Part shown: positions 50,604 to 60,132 of the stretch, in pieces
Layout: the number at the start of each line of letters is the position of its first letter
Numbering within the stretch: position 1 is the stretch's first letter
Assembly (NCBI GenBank): GCA_020072585.1
Contig: JAIQGL010000001.1
Span: 248,001-312,000, forward strand
DNA: 64,000 nucleotides
Direction: 5' to 3'
From: Terriglobia bacterium
Lineage (GTDB): Bacteria > Acidobacteriota > Terriglobia > Terriglobales > Acidobacteriaceae
Translations under genes and position numbers: made by a program
The notes under the pieces: generated by a model
Seen by the model: the letters and a program-made list of their open reading frames with translations, nothing else
Database searches by the model: none
Told to the model about the DNA's origin: nothing

Positions 50604-51393
50604 TGCGGCTCCTTTCGCTCCGAGTCTTGGTTTTCGCAAACTCAAGTCTACTCGGCACTCCGATGGGAGCCGTCGTTGTTATCTAATCAATTTTGGGAAG
50701 ACCTTTCCCACGCTCCCAAAATGAATTGCTCACTGCATGGAGCAAATCCTGCATGACTGAGTCCAGAACAATCTTGAGTCCATTCTTGGTGTTCGTGAAG
50801 CGTTGCGCCTGCTTCGCTGCACATTTCCCCGTCAGGCTGAGGCCTTGCAGATGTAATTCTATGGCGGTCTTACGCAGGAAGAAGTTGTCAGCGCTCCTGG
50901 GCTCTCGCTTGAAACGGTCAGACTGGATACATGCAAAGCCAAAGCGTTTTCTGCATCTCCATCTTCATTCTAAAAAAATAAGAGCGGACTTAACGATGAT
51001 TCGAGTACCGAATTGGGAAGCTGTTGGCATTTTTGACGCCTTGTCACAAAATAAACGTGTCGCGAGTCTCTCCTGTTTAGTAATATGTCGGCAAGTCGAC
51101 TTGGTACGACCTTCGTTATAGGGTTCAAGAGCCGCTCCGCTGATCGCGTTTCTGTTCAAAACAATTCACGCCGATTCCGAACGGCAAAACACAAGGGCTC
51201 CGCAATGGCACCACGATTCCATAAGAAAGAGAAATTAATTTGTACGTCCAGTTGGGCGGATCCTCGTCACGTTAAAACTATTATGCGTCGACCCGATTAC
51301 GGTTCATTATGTCTGCTGCTTTCTTTTTTTCGGCTTCAACTATCCCTAAATGCAAGCTAAAAACGTTCATTTTGAACGCCAAGGAGCAAAAGA
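50604..51393. other. Long region without a supported gene
   Basis: 790 bases with stop codons in most frames; the longest frame (50693-51121) has no ribosome-binding site or family features and a composition (Cys, Arg, Ser rich) typical of non-coding reading. It probably includes the left side of the decayed IS110 element and the promoter of the EXORDIUM-like gene. Confidence 0.35.
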
Positions 51394-53493
51394 ATGTCCC
51401 GATTGTTGCGCGGTACAGCGTTGTTGCTGTTTCTCTTTTTGATTTCTGCAGCCCTGCCCACACTGGCGCAGGTTTCACAACCCAGTAATACAACTGGCGG
51501 CACAGATGCGCCACCGGCCGGAAATTTTGTACAGCCTATCGGGCCCATCCATCATGGCGTTCCGTGGCGAGATCCGAACACAAGTGCAGCAGCAGTAGGC
51601 TTGGCAGCGCCCGCTGGCGCCCATCTGACTTACTTTGGTGGCCCAATTATTTCCAACGTCCAGGTGGTGCAGGTGCTGTACGGTAGCGGTTCCTACAACC
51701 CGCAAGTTGCCGGAACAAGCTCGCCCACCATGGGCAATTTTTTCAGTGATATCACCAGCACGGGACTCATCTCGCTGATGCAACAGTACAACACGCCAGT
51801 TTCGGGAGGCACAGGGCAGACGTTCGGAAACGGCACGTTCGCCGGACTGTTCCAGATTGTTCCGGCAGCGGCCAACAACGGCTCCACTATCACTGACGCG
51901 CAGATCCAGTCGGAAATTCTGGCCCAGATCACCGCGGGACACTTGCCCGCGCCAGTTCTGGATGCCCAGGGTAACCCAAACACCATTTATATGACGTATT
52001 TCCCCCCGGGAAAAACCATTTCGCAAGGCGGATCTTCAAGCTGCGTGGGCGGCGGGTTCTGCGCCTATCACGGCACCACGTCGAGCCTGTTTAACGGGAA
52101 GAATGTTCTGTACGGTGTATTGCCGGACATGCAGGCCGGCAGCGGTTGCGCGACGGGTTGCGGTACATCGACTGTGTTCGGCAACTATACGTCTGTTACC
52201 AGCCACGAATTGGTTGAAGCCATGACTGACGCGTTTGTCGGCATCGCAACCACCTTCTCCGCTCCGCTCGCCTGGTATGACATGACCAACGGAGAAATTG
52301 GTGACATCTGCAACGGCCAGCAAGGTTCGTACACCGCCAATGGCACCACATACACAATCCAGCTGGAATTCTCCAATGCCGCGAATAACTGCGTGAATTT
52401 CCCAGTCGTGGCGGGTCCAAACTACACGCTGTCAGCTTCACCCAGCAGCTTGAGCGTAACGCAGGGAAGCAGCGGCAGTTCCACGATCACTGTTACTCCG
52501 AGCGGCGGATTTACCGGAAGCGTGACGCTCTCGACGTCGGCTCTGCCGTCAGGCGTAACGGCCAGCTTTGGCACGAATCCGACAACAGGAAGCAGCGTAG
52601 TGACTTTCACCGCCAGCTCAACCGCAACCACCGGAACTACGTCGGTAACAATTACCGGCGCGTCAGGAACGCTGAGCCACACAACCTCAATTTCGTTGAC
52701 GGTCAGCGCAGTTGCGACTCCGAACTTCTCGCTGTCGGCCTCGCCTTCGAGCCTGGCCGTAACTCAGGGGTCGAGCGGAAGCAGCACGATCACTGAAACT
52801 CCTTCTGGTGGTTTCACAGGCAGCGTTACTCTGTCGGCCTCTGGTCTGCCGTCTGGCGTGACAGCCAGTTTTGGCACCAATCCGACCACCTCAACCAGCG
52901 TCGTGACGTTTACGGCTAGCACCGCCGCGACCACCGGAACCGCAACCGTAACGATCACCGGCACGTCTGGAACTCTCTCTCACACCACTACTGTCAGCCT
53001 GACCGTGAATCCCGCGGGAGGCACAACGAACCTCATCGTCAATGGCGGATTTGAAGCTGCCACGGCCACTCCGTGGACCCTGACTGCCGGCGTGCTCAAC
53101 ACCTCGGCTTCTGAGCCCCCGCACAGCGGAGCCAAGGACGCCTGGCTCGATGGCTATGGTACGACCCACACCGATACCGCCGATCAGACGGTCACGATTC
53201 CATCGACCGCTACCTCAGCGACCCTGACATTCTGGTTGCATATCGATACGGCGGAAACCACCACGACCACGCAGTTCGACAAGCTGCAGGTCCAGGTGCT
53301 CAACAGTTCCAACACCGTGCTGGCAACGTTAGGCACGTTCTCCAACCTGAACAAGGCTGCTGGCTACAGCCAGAAGTCCTTCAGCGTGCTCAGCTTCAAG
53401 GGCCAGACCGTTAAAATCCGGTTCCTTGGCACTGAGGATTCAAGCCTGCAAACTTCATTCGTGATTGACGACGTGGCATTGAACGTTCAATAA
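51394..53493 (+). CDS. Secreted EXORDIUM-like protein, longer paralogue
   Basis: 699 residues, AAGGAGC before the ATG. Signal peptide (LLLFLFLISAALPTLAQ). The EXORDIUM-like domain (about 70-350) matches the 36153-37829 protein over almost its whole length, including YFGGPIISNVQVVQVLYGSG and TSHELVEAMTDAFVGIATTF. Two Ig-like repeats follow (about 350-440 and 445-540; SPSSLSVTQGSSGSSTITVT and SPSSLAVTQGSSGSSTITET), nearly identical in places, indicating recent internal duplication. The end (about 545-699; NLIVNGGFEAATATPWTLTA, TSFVIDDVAL) is a jelly-roll-like carbohydrate-binding module absent from the shorter paralogue. Probably a cell-surface or extracellular protein. Confidence 0.75.
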   Translation: MSRLLRGTALLLFLFLISAALPTLAQVSQPSNTTGGTDAPPAGNFVQPIGPIHHGVPWRDPNTSAAAVGLAAPAGAHLTYFGGPIISNVQVVQVLYGSGSYNPQVAGTSSPTMGNFFSDITSTGLISLMQQYNTPVSGGTGQTFGNGTFAGLFQIVPAAANNGSTITDAQIQSEILAQITAGHLPAPVLDAQGNPNTIYMTYFPPGKTISQGGSSSCVGGGFCAYHGTTSSLFNGKNVLYGVLPDMQAGSGCATGCGTSTVFGNYTSVTSHELVEAMTDAFVGIATTFSAPLAWYDMTNGEIGDICNGQQGSYTANGTTYTIQLEFSNAANNCVNFPVVAGPNYTLSASPSSLSVTQGSSGSSTITVTPSGGFTGSVTLSTSALPSGVTASFGTNPTTGSSVVTFTASSTATTGTTSVTITGASGTLSHTTSISLTVSAVATPNFSLSASPSSLAVTQGSSGSSTITETPSGGFTGSVTLSASGLPSGVTASFGTNPTTSTSVVTFTASTAATTGTATVTITGTSGTLSHTTTVSLTVNPAGGTTNLIVNGGFEAATATPWTLTAGVLNTSASEPPHSGAKDAWLDGYGTTHTDTADQTVTIPSTATSATLTFWLHIDTAETTTTTQFDKLQVQVLNSSNTVLATLGTFSNLNKAAGYSQKSFSVLSFKGQTVKIRFLGTEDSSLQTSFVIDDVALNVQ

Positions 53494-53544
53494 AAAACCG
53501 TTCAACAAACGGCCGTCCAATGACGTTTGGTCTGTTTGAAATAT

Positions 53545-53572
53545 TCCGGGGCTACGAAGCCCCGGATTTTTT
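53545..53572 (+). terminator. Strong intrinsic terminator
   Basis: TCCGGGGCT, loop ACGA, AGCCCCGGA, then TTTTTT; 9-bp perfect stem. It ends the EXORDIUM-like gene transcript. Confidence 0.9.
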
Positions 53573-53717
53573 GTTTATTCAGGTTCCTTCCCGCATTCGA
53601 AGGGTGATTCCTGTTTCAGTTCCAAAATGGGAATATCTTGATATCCACAGGAAAATCCATTTTTAACAGGAATTTGGTTTGTGCTCTGCTCTCCCACAGT
53701 GGATACTTTTCCAGCCT

Positions 53718-56700
53718 ATGAATATCAAAGCCCTCCCTCTTCGCCTGGCGTTGTGCCTCTTCCTATTTCTTAGCTCAGTCCTGATTTCTCCGCCTCCTGC
53801 GGTAAAAGCCAGCGCCAGTGGCATTGTTATCAGCCAGATTTATGGCGGTGGGGGTAATGCCGGCTCCACATTCAAGAATGACTTCATTGAAATCTTCAAT
53901 GCTGATGGCACGACCGTAAATCTGAACGGATGGTCTGTTCAGTATGCCTCGGCTGCCGGAACAACTTGGCAGGTGACCGCGCTGAGCGGCTCGCTGGCGC
54001 CAGGGCAGTATTTCCTGATCCAGGAAGCACAGGGGGCCGGAGGCACCACCAATCTGCCCGCGCCCAATGCTACGGGCAACATTGCCATGAGCGCTACAGC
54101 GGGCAAAGTAGCGCTCGTTAGCAGCACGGTTGCTCTTTCCGGGGGCTGCCCTGTCGGTGGCGCAATTATCGATTTCGTAGGCTATGGCACCGGCACGGGC
54201 GGAGCTTCCTGTTTTGAAGGCACGGCGGCCGCTCCCACGCTCACCAACACCACGGCCGACCTTCGCAAAAATAACGGACTTCAGGACACGGACAGCAATA
54301 GTGCAGACTTCGCTACCGGCGCTCCTAATCCGCGCAATACCCCGGTTGGCACCACGAATCCGAGCGGCGCTGGGGCCGCAAATCCGGCTTCAGTCATTCA
54401 AGGCGGCACAACTTTGCTGACCGTACTGGTGACTCCTGGAGCTAATCCCACAAGCACAGGAATTGTTGTAACCGGTGATTTGAGCAGCATTGGCGGCTCC
54501 GCTACCGAGCCATTCTTTGACGACGGAACGAACGGCGATGTGACGGCGAACAACAATACCTTCTCGTTCTCCACGGTGGTTACCGTTACGACCACTCCCG
54601 GCGCTAAAAGTCTTCCGATCTCGATTTCTGATGCACAGGGCCGCAGCGGCTCAGCAACCATCAGTCTGACGGTAACGGCAGCGCCGCTGAATCTTTCCAT
54701 CCATGACATTCAGGGTCCTGGCGACACGTCGCCCGTTGTCGGACGGCTGGTTTCCACTAGCGGCATTGTGACTGGCGTGAAGACGAACGGTTTTTTCATC
54801 CAGAATCCTGACAGTGCCGTGGATGCCGATCCAAACACTTCAGAAGGTGTCTTTGTCTTTACTTCCAGCCGCCCCACGGCGGTTGCTACAGTTGGCAATT
54901 TGGTGCAGGTCACGGGCACCGTTGCTGAATTTATTCCCAGTAGCGATCCCAACAGTCCGCCAGCCACGGAGATCTCCGGCTCGCCTGTAATCTCGCTGAT
55001 CAGTAGCGGCAATCCACTTCCGACGCCAATCACGCTGACTGCAACGGACACCAATCCTGCAGGGCCAATCGATCAACTCGAGAAGTATGAAGGCATGCGT
55101 GTCCACGTGGACGTGTTGAACGTAACGGCCCCAACGGACGGCAACGTATCTGAAGCCAATGCGACTTCCACGTCCAACGGTGTCTTCTACGGCGTTCTGC
55201 CTGGCATTGCAAGGCCCTTCCGCGAACCCGGCGTGCAATTGCCTGATCCGCTGCCGGCCGGCGCTCCAGCCAATGTGCCGCGATTCGATGCCAACCCTGA
55301 ACTGATTCGTGTTGACAGCGATGGACTGGTCGGTTCTTCCGCGCTCGATGTCACCAGCGGCGCCACCGTTTCCAGCCTGACCGGGCCACTGGATTTCTCC
55401 ACCCGCTCTTACACGATCCTTACGGATCCAGATTCAGGAGCGGTTGCCAGCGGCAACGGCAGCGCTATCCCTGTGCCCGTTCCCGCGCCCAATGAGTTGA
55501 CCATCGCCAATTTCAACATGGAGCGCTTCTTTGACACCATCAATGATCCGGCCACAAGCGATGTTGCGCTCACGGCCACGGCGTTTGCCAACCGTCTCAA
55601 TAAGGCGTCTCTGGCGATTCGCACGGTGTTGAATACGCCTGACATCGTCGGCGTGGAAGAGATGGAAAACCTCCCCACGCTGCAAGCCGTGGCAGACAAA
55701 GTCAATGCTGATGCGATTGCGGCCGGCCAGCCCAGCCCCAACTACCACGCGTTTCTCGTTGAAGGAAATGATGTTGGCGGAATCGATGTAGGCCTGCTGG
55801 TCAAGGACAGCATCAATGTAATTTCCGTTCAGCAAGCCGGCAAAGACACGACATTTGTCCAGCCCGACGGCACCACGGCCCTGCTCAATGACCGGCCACC
55901 GCTGGTGCTTACCGCCACGGCGTCACAGCCCGGCTCTGATACTTCGCTGCCATTCACCATGGTGGTGAACCATCTGCGCTCATTGCTGGGCATTGACGAT
56001 CCGGTGGATGGTCCGCGCGTCCGTGCCAAACGTGCGGCGCAGGCTGAATTTCTGGCCAACCTGCTGCAGTCGCACCAGGCCGCGGGAGAGAACGTGATCT
56101 CGGTCTGCGATTGCAATGCGTTTGAATTCAGTGACGGCTATGTCGATGTCATAGGCACCATCCTGGGCCGCCCCACTCCAGTGGACCAGGTGGTGAATGC
56201 CAGCCCTGACCTGGTGGACCCCGATTTCACTGATCTTGTCAGCACGCTGCCGCACGACCAGCAATATTCATTCGTGTTTAACGGTAGCGCCCAGGTGCTG
56301 GACCATGTCGTGGTCAATCCGGGCCTGCTCTCCAAGCTGAGCCGGTTCGCCATTGCCAGGAATGATGCAGACTTCCCGGAGGTCTTTCGCAGCGATCCCA
56401 ACCGTCCGGAGCGCATTTCCGATCACGATATGCCGGTGGCTTACTTCACGCTGCCTGAAGCCACTCCTCCAGTGCTGCACTTGCCGGCAGATATCACGGC
56501 AGAGGCCACCAGTGCGGGCGGCGCAATCGTAAGTTATATCGCCACTGCGACTGACGCCGTAGACACAGACGTTGTCGTCACTTGCATGCCCGCATCCGGC
56601 TCACTCTTTCCGCTGGGTGCAACCACCGTGAATTGTTCGGCCACCAACGGCCGCCACAAAACGGCGGAAGGCAGCTTCAACGTTGCGGTGGTTGACACAA

Positions 56701-57284
56701 CCGCGCCGTTTGTTTCGCTCCTCGGTGTGAGCAACGGGGCCACGTATATTCTGGGCGCTGTTCCCGTGGCAACTTGTTCCACCACGGATTCCGCCAGCGG
56801 CGTCGCCACCCCGGCCACGCTTTCCATCGTCGGCGGCACTCCAAACCACGTGGGCCATTTCACCGCTACCTGCAGCGGAGCTACCGACGCAGCGGGCAAT
56901 CATGCTCCACCTGTAAGCGCCAGTTATGATGTGCATTACATCTTTTCCGGCTTCCTGACTGATCTCTCGCCGGATGGACCGGATGGCAAGACTTTCAGGA
57001 TAGGTTCAACCATCAACGTGAAGTGGCAATTGCAGAATGCGCAGGGAGCTTTCATCGTGACCCCGTCCTCCGTAGAGACGATCCAGGTTGCGCCGGATCC
57101 CTCCTGCATTGCCGGCCAGGAGGGTCTTGCCGTTGACGCCAATTTCACCGGCAACGGCCTGCAGGAAAACAATGACAGGTTCCAGTTCAACTGGAAAACT
57201 ACAGGCCTTACGCCAGGGTGCTATGCCTTCTTATTGCCGCTGGATGACGGCACGGTCAACAGCGCCGTGGTGAAATTGCGCTGA
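53718..57284 (+). CDS. ExeM/NucH-type extracellular endonuclease, multi-domain
   Basis: About 1188 residues from the ATG at 53718. Signal peptide, then a lamin-tail domain (about 35-170; ISQIYGGGGNAGSTFKNDFI and LNGWSVQYASAAGTTWQV), an OB-fold-like region (about 330-420; SIHDIQGPGDTSPVVGRLVS), and an endonuclease/exonuclease/phosphatase domain (about 600-910) with NELTIANFNMERFFDTIND, NTPDIVGVEEMENLP (Glu), MVVNHLRS, ISVCDCNAFEFSDGY (a D-x-N variant) and ISDHDMPVAYFTLP (catalytic His). An HYR-type repeat (about 915-990) and a PxKF-like domain at the end follow. ExeM-type enzymes degrade extracellular DNA and contribute to nutrient or phosphate scavenging; here this is inferred from the domain order. 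Confidence 0.85.
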   Translation: MNIKALPLRLALCLFLFLSSVLISPPPAVKASASGIVISQIYGGGGNAGSTFKNDFIEIFNADGTTVNLNGWSVQYASAAGTTWQVTALSGSLAPGQYFLIQEAQGAGGTTNLPAPNATGNIAMSATAGKVALVSSTVALSGGCPVGGAIIDFVGYGTGTGGASCFEGTAAAPTLTNTTADLRKNNGLQDTDSNSADFATGAPNPRNTPVGTTNPSGAGAANPASVIQGGTTLLTVLVTPGANPTSTGIVVTGDLSSIGGSATEPFFDDGTNGDVTANNNTFSFSTVVTVTTTPGAKSLPISISDAQGRSGSATISLTVTAAPLNLSIHDIQGPGDTSPVVGRLVSTSGIVTGVKTNGFFIQNPDSAVDADPNTSEGVFVFTSSRPTAVATVGNLVQVTGTVAEFIPSSDPNSPPATEISGSPVISLISSGNPLPTPITLTATDTNPAGPIDQLEKYEGMRVHVDVLNVTAPTDGNVSEANATSTSNGVFYGVLPGIARPFREPGVQLPDPLPAGAPANVPRFDANPELIRVDSDGLVGSSALDVTSGATVSSLTGPLDFSTRSYTILTDPDSGAVASGNGSAIPVPVPAPNELTIANFNMERFFDTINDPATSDVALTATAFANRLNKASLAIRTVLNTPDIVGVEEMENLPTLQAVADKVNADAIAAGQPSPNYHAFLVEGNDVGGIDVGLLVKDSINVISVQQAGKDTTFVQPDGTTALLNDRPPLVLTATASQPGSDTSLPFTMVVNHLRSLLGIDDPVDGPRVRAKRAAQAEFLANLLQSHQAAGENVISVCDCNAFEFSDGYVDVIGTILGRPTPVDQVVNASPDLVDPDFTDLVSTLPHDQQYSFVFNGSAQVLDHVVVNPGLLSKLSRFAIARNDADFPEVFRSDPNRPERISDHDMPVAYFTLPEATPPVLHLPADITAEATSAGGAIVSYIATATDAVDTDVVVTCMPASGSLFPLGATTVNCSATNGRHKTAEGSFNVAVVDTTAPFVSLLGVSNGATYILGAVPVATCSTTDSASGVATPATLSIVGGTPNHVGHFTATCSGATDAAGNHAPPVSASYDVHYIFSGFLTDLSPDGPDGKTFRIGSTINVKWQLQNAQGAFIVTPSSVETIQVAPDPSCIAGQEGLAVDANFTGNGLQENNDRFQFNWKTTGLTPGCYAFLLPLDDGTVNSAVVKLR

Positions 57285-57298
57285 AATTAAATACACCA

Positions 57299-57354
57299 CG
57301 GGCCTGGGAAGAGTTCGCCGCAGATCGCGAATCTCTCCCGGGCCCGATTTTTTT
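57299..57354 (+). terminator. Intrinsic terminator after the nuclease gene
   Basis: CGGGCCTGGGA pairs with TCTCCCGGGCCCG (imperfect, interrupted by one or two bases) around a 25-base loop that includes GCCGCAGAT, then ATTTTTTTGG. Confidence 0.75.
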
Positions 57355-57379
57355 GGTGACTGCCTGATGGGAACTGCTT

Positions 57380-57811
57380 TTACTTTGGTTTCCCCGGCAG
57401 TAAATAAAACCGCACTGCCATCAGGGCCGATAACGCGATGGATCCCATCAGCAGATCGAAGGCGGTGACGTCCGTGGCCACCATTCTTCGGGCAATCACA
57501 AACATCACAACTTCCACCGCCGCACTGGCGCGATGGAAGAGGAGCAGAAGCCCCAATTCACCGGCAATCGCCAGCAGCAGAATGTTCTGCAGGAGTTGAT
57601 GCAGCGTCTGGTACTCGTCTGAAGCGCGCCACAATTGGGGAAAGCCATGATGGACAATCTGGAAGAGAGCAATGGAGGCTGCAACCATCACCATGACCGC
57701 CAGGACCGTCAGGAAGAAGTGAATGAAGTTTCCCACATGGCTGTTGACGTATTTTTCCAACAGCGTTCCTTCCCTGTTTGCGTTTTCGATGGTTTCACTC
57801 GCGACTGCCAT
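57380..57811 (-). CDS. PsiE-like membrane protein
   Basis: About 143 residues from the ATG at 57811, with a GGAAGG-type ribosome-binding site; the open frame extends further. Four hydrophobic helices (FFLTVLAVMVMVAASIALFQ, LLQNILLLAIAGELGLLLLF, VVMFVIARRMVATDVTAF, LLMGSIALSALMAVRFYL) match the phosphate-starvation-inducible PsiE family layout, including ELGLLLLFHRASAAVEVVMF and IARRMVA. Function of PsiE is unknown; phosphate control is inferred only. The gene ends near the extracellular nuclease gene, with which a phosphate-scavenging theme would fit. Confidence 0.7.
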   Translation of the reverse strand: MAVASETIENANREGTLLEKYVNSHVGNFIHFFLTVLAVMVMVAASIALFQIVHHGFPQLWRASDEYQTLHQLLQNILLLAIAGELGLLLLFHRASAAVEVVMFVIARRMVATDVTAFDLLMGSIALSALMAVRFYLLPGKPK

Positions 57812-57923
57812 TTTCCGGTGCCTTCCTGTTCGTTCGCTCACCAAGTGTGAGTTGCTCTTTGATTGCCGGGATGCCTCGGCCTTGACGGTTCTCCGGACAT
57901 GCCAGATGCGTACAATAACGTAA

Positions 57924-59087
57924 ATGCTCTTTGCCGCCGGAATTCTGAGCCTGCTGATCTGGGGATACCTCTTGCTCGGACGCGGCGGTTTTTGGCGCAT
58001 CCATCACGCCGCTTCGCCGCTGCCCGCTCCTGCTCGGCTCGCCAACGAAAGCCCTGTCCGGATCGCTGTGATTGTTCCGGCACGCAATGAAGCGGATGTC
58101 GTTGGCCGGGCCATCAGTTCATTGCTGCGGCAGGCCGGCCCATACTCACTCCATATTTTTCTGGTGGATGATGGCAGTACTGACGGCACCGCGCAGGCGG
58201 CGCGTGAAGCGGCAGCGCTTGCCGGCCGCGCGGAAATGCTGACCGTCAGCCAGGGGCAACCCCTGGCTCCGGGCTGGTCCGGCAAGTTGTGGGCGATGCA
58301 GCAGGGAATCGGCTTGGCCCGCCTGTCTGCCCCGGATTTTTTTCTATTCACTGATGCGGATGTTGAACACGCGCCCGGCAGCGTTTCTGCCCTGGTTCAG
58401 ATTGCGCGGTCCGGGCCCTATGATCTGGCTTCATTCATGGTGAAGCTTTATTGCGAAACTCCTTCAGAGAAGCTGCTGATTCCTGCATTTGTTTTTTTCT
58501 TCTTCAAGCTTTATCCGCCTGCGTGGATTGCCAATCCCAGCCGTTCCGCCGCCGGCGCCGCCGGAGGCTGCGTCCTCATCCGCCCAGCGGCGTTGGAGCA
58601 GGCAGGCGGACTTGAAGCAATCCGGCAAGAGGTGATTGACGACTGCTCCCTGGCAGCCAGAGTCAAGCGCAGTGGAGGAAGGCTTTGGCTCGGCGCTTCA
58701 GCCACAACCAGGAGCCTCCGTCCGTATGGAAGTTTTTCTGAAATTGGCCGGATGATCTCGCGTAACGCATTTAATCAGTTACATCACTCAAGCTTGTTGC
58801 TCCTGTTGTCCGTGCTGGGAATGGTGGTTACCTATTTGTTGCCGCCGGCGCTCGCGTTATTGAGCAATCGAGCCTGGCCTGCCGCTCTTGGCGCTGTAGC
58901 GTGGATCCTGATGATGCTTAGCTATGTCCCGGTACTTCGCCTCTACCGGCTTAGTCCCTTGTGGGCACTGGCTCTGCCTTTGGCGGCGGTCTTTTATATG
59001 GGCGCAACGTTCCACTCAGCCTGGAAATACTGGACCGGACGCGGCGGCGAGTGGAAGGGAAGAGTCCAGGATCCAGTGGAAAGCTAA
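57924..59087 (+). CDS. hpnB: HpnB-like hopene-associated glycosyltransferase
   Basis: 387 residues. A GT-A family 2 core is seen: VRIAVIVPARNEADVVGRAI, LVDDGSTDGTAQ, FFLFTDADVEHAPGSVSAL, DDCSLAARVKRSGGRLWLG, followed by a membrane region at the C-terminus. FMVKLYCETPSEKLLIPAFV and the repeated Phe before KLYPPAW are close to the HpnB signature in hopanoid clusters. The family is genetically linked to hopanoid synthesis but its reaction is not fully established. No squalene-hopene cyclase is seen nearby, so the gene is outside a hopanoid cluster here. Confidence 0.8.
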   Translation: MLFAAGILSLLIWGYLLLGRGGFWRIHHAASPLPAPARLANESPVRIAVIVPARNEADVVGRAISSLLRQAGPYSLHIFLVDDGSTDGTAQAAREAAALAGRAEMLTVSQGQPLAPGWSGKLWAMQQGIGLARLSAPDFFLFTDADVEHAPGSVSALVQIARSGPYDLASFMVKLYCETPSEKLLIPAFVFFFFKLYPPAWIANPSRSAAGAAGGCVLIRPAALEQAGGLEAIRQEVIDDCSLAARVKRSGGRLWLGASATTRSLRPYGSFSEIGRMISRNAFNQLHHSSLLLLLSVLGMVVTYLLPPALALLSNRAWPAALGAVAWILMMLSYVPVLRLYRLSPLWALALPLAAVFYMGATFHSAWKYWTGRGGEWKGRVQDPVES

Positions 59088-59139
59088 GGCTTATCGAAGG
59101 CGAGGCTGGCGGAAAAGACAGGGCCCAAAAACTTTCAGA

Positions 59140-60003
59140 TCAGGCAGGCAGTTCGGGGCGGCGTTGCTCAGCTTCTTTTTCAGACGCTGCGTCAGGATCC
59201 TCGCCCGGCCTGTTCACCTTGATGCCAACAGCGGCGAAGATACGCTCTTTGGTTACAACTTCATCTTCTGCACCCGGCTTCTGGATCCGGGCCACGGCTT
59301 CAGAAGACAAAGGCACAGCCACAGGGTCGCGATGCGTGATCGTCCAGATCCAGCTCAGCACGGCCACCAGATAGGCAAATTGCCCAACCTGGCTCGATAT
59401 GCTGCGCAGGACCTGGCCCTGGTAGATGCTGATCACAAATCTGGTTGTCGCCTGTACTGTCAGATACAGCACAAAGCCAATCGCAATCTCCGCCACGGAA
59501 GACTTCCAGGTAATGCCCAGGGCTTTCGATTGCACCAGAAGGATCCAGAGCAGGGAAGCGTCCGCCAGAAAGATGGTGCGCTCAATGGTAAGAGGGACTG
59601 CGACAAGGGTCTCTTTGTGATCGGATGGCATCATCACAGAGAGCGCTACCGCGGTGGAGATGCCCAAAACGGCCCAGAAACAGAACCGGGCCACGGTTCG
59701 TCCTGGCAAAGATTCAAAGGGATCCAGCACCTTGACCAGGATTTCCAACAGAACCAGATTGAGCAGGATCGCCTCAATGAAATCGACCGCTGTGTAGGTC
59801 CATAAAAACGCGCTGTGGCTGCCAAACCGCTCTATGGCGAGCGTAAAGATGGAGGCGCCCGCCATATAGAAGAGGTAATAGCCAAAGACCTTCCAGTGCC
59901 GTAAGAACTCCCTGCGTCTGATCAGTGCCCAGCACGCCACCAATTGACAAAGAATGGTGGCGTACCAGAACACGTAGTCAAACGTAAGCAGATGATGCTT
60001 CAT
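59140..60003 (-). CDS. Seven-helix membrane protein of unknown family, second peptide-linked copy
   Basis: About 287 residues from the ATG at 60003, nine bases after the stop of a 39-codon peptide gene. Seven helices can be counted (for example YVFWYATILCQLVACWAL, VDFIEAILLNLVLLEILVK, LVAVLSWIWTITHRDPVAV) and then a 60-residue charged cytoplasmic tail (RIQKPGAEDEVVTKERIFAA). The arrangement of charged residues after helix 1 (RRREFLRHWK) and the long third helix resemble the 18734-19495 protein; overall identity is low. No enzyme motif. The tight spacing to the peptide gene indicates translational coupling. Confidence 0.7.
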   Translation of the reverse strand: MKHHLLTFDYVFWYATILCQLVACWALIRRREFLRHWKVFGYYLFYMAGASIFTLAIERFGSHSAFLWTYTAVDFIEAILLNLVLLEILVKVLDPFESLPGRTVARFCFWAVLGISTAVALSVMMPSDHKETLVAVPLTIERTIFLADASLLWILLVQSKALGITWKSSVAEIAIGFVLYLTVQATTRFVISIYQGQVLRSISSQVGQFAYLVAVLSWIWTITHRDPVAVPLSSEAVARIQKPGAEDEVVTKERIFAAVGIKVNRPGEDPDAASEKEAEQRRPELPA

Positions 60004-60012
60004 CAATAAATC

Positions 60013-60132
60013 TTATTGAAGACTTCCAGCGCCGGTCGTACGCGGAGGAATGGGAATACCACCCGCCGGCGGTTTGTCGGCAATGCTAATCGAACCGAGC
60101 AACAGCAAAAGGTCAATAATAGTGTCGATCAT
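60013..60132 (-). CDS. 39-residue peptide gene upstream of the seven-helix protein
   Basis: ATG at 60132 with AAGGAAGG five to nine bases upstream, stop at 60013. Translation: MIDTIIDLLLLLGSISIADK followed by PPAGGIPIPPRTTGAGSLQ. A hydrophobic N-terminal half (with acidic residues rather than a basic n-region) is followed by a 20-residue tail rich in Gly and Pro. The tail phrase ADKPPAGGIPIPP resembles ADGGGLPPLCKPG of the 18556 peptide in position and composition (Ala-Asp, Gly-Gly, Ile/Leu-Pro), but lacks cysteines. It may be inserted in or exported across the membrane; function unknown. Confidence 0.6.
   Translation of the reverse strand: MIDTIIDLLLLLGSISIADKPPAGGIPIPPRTTGAGSLQ

Noticed and set aside
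50693-51121. Possible 142-codon gene downstream of the IS110 remnant
   Set aside because: No ribosome-binding site, no family features, Cys/Arg/Ser-rich composition as in non-coding frames.
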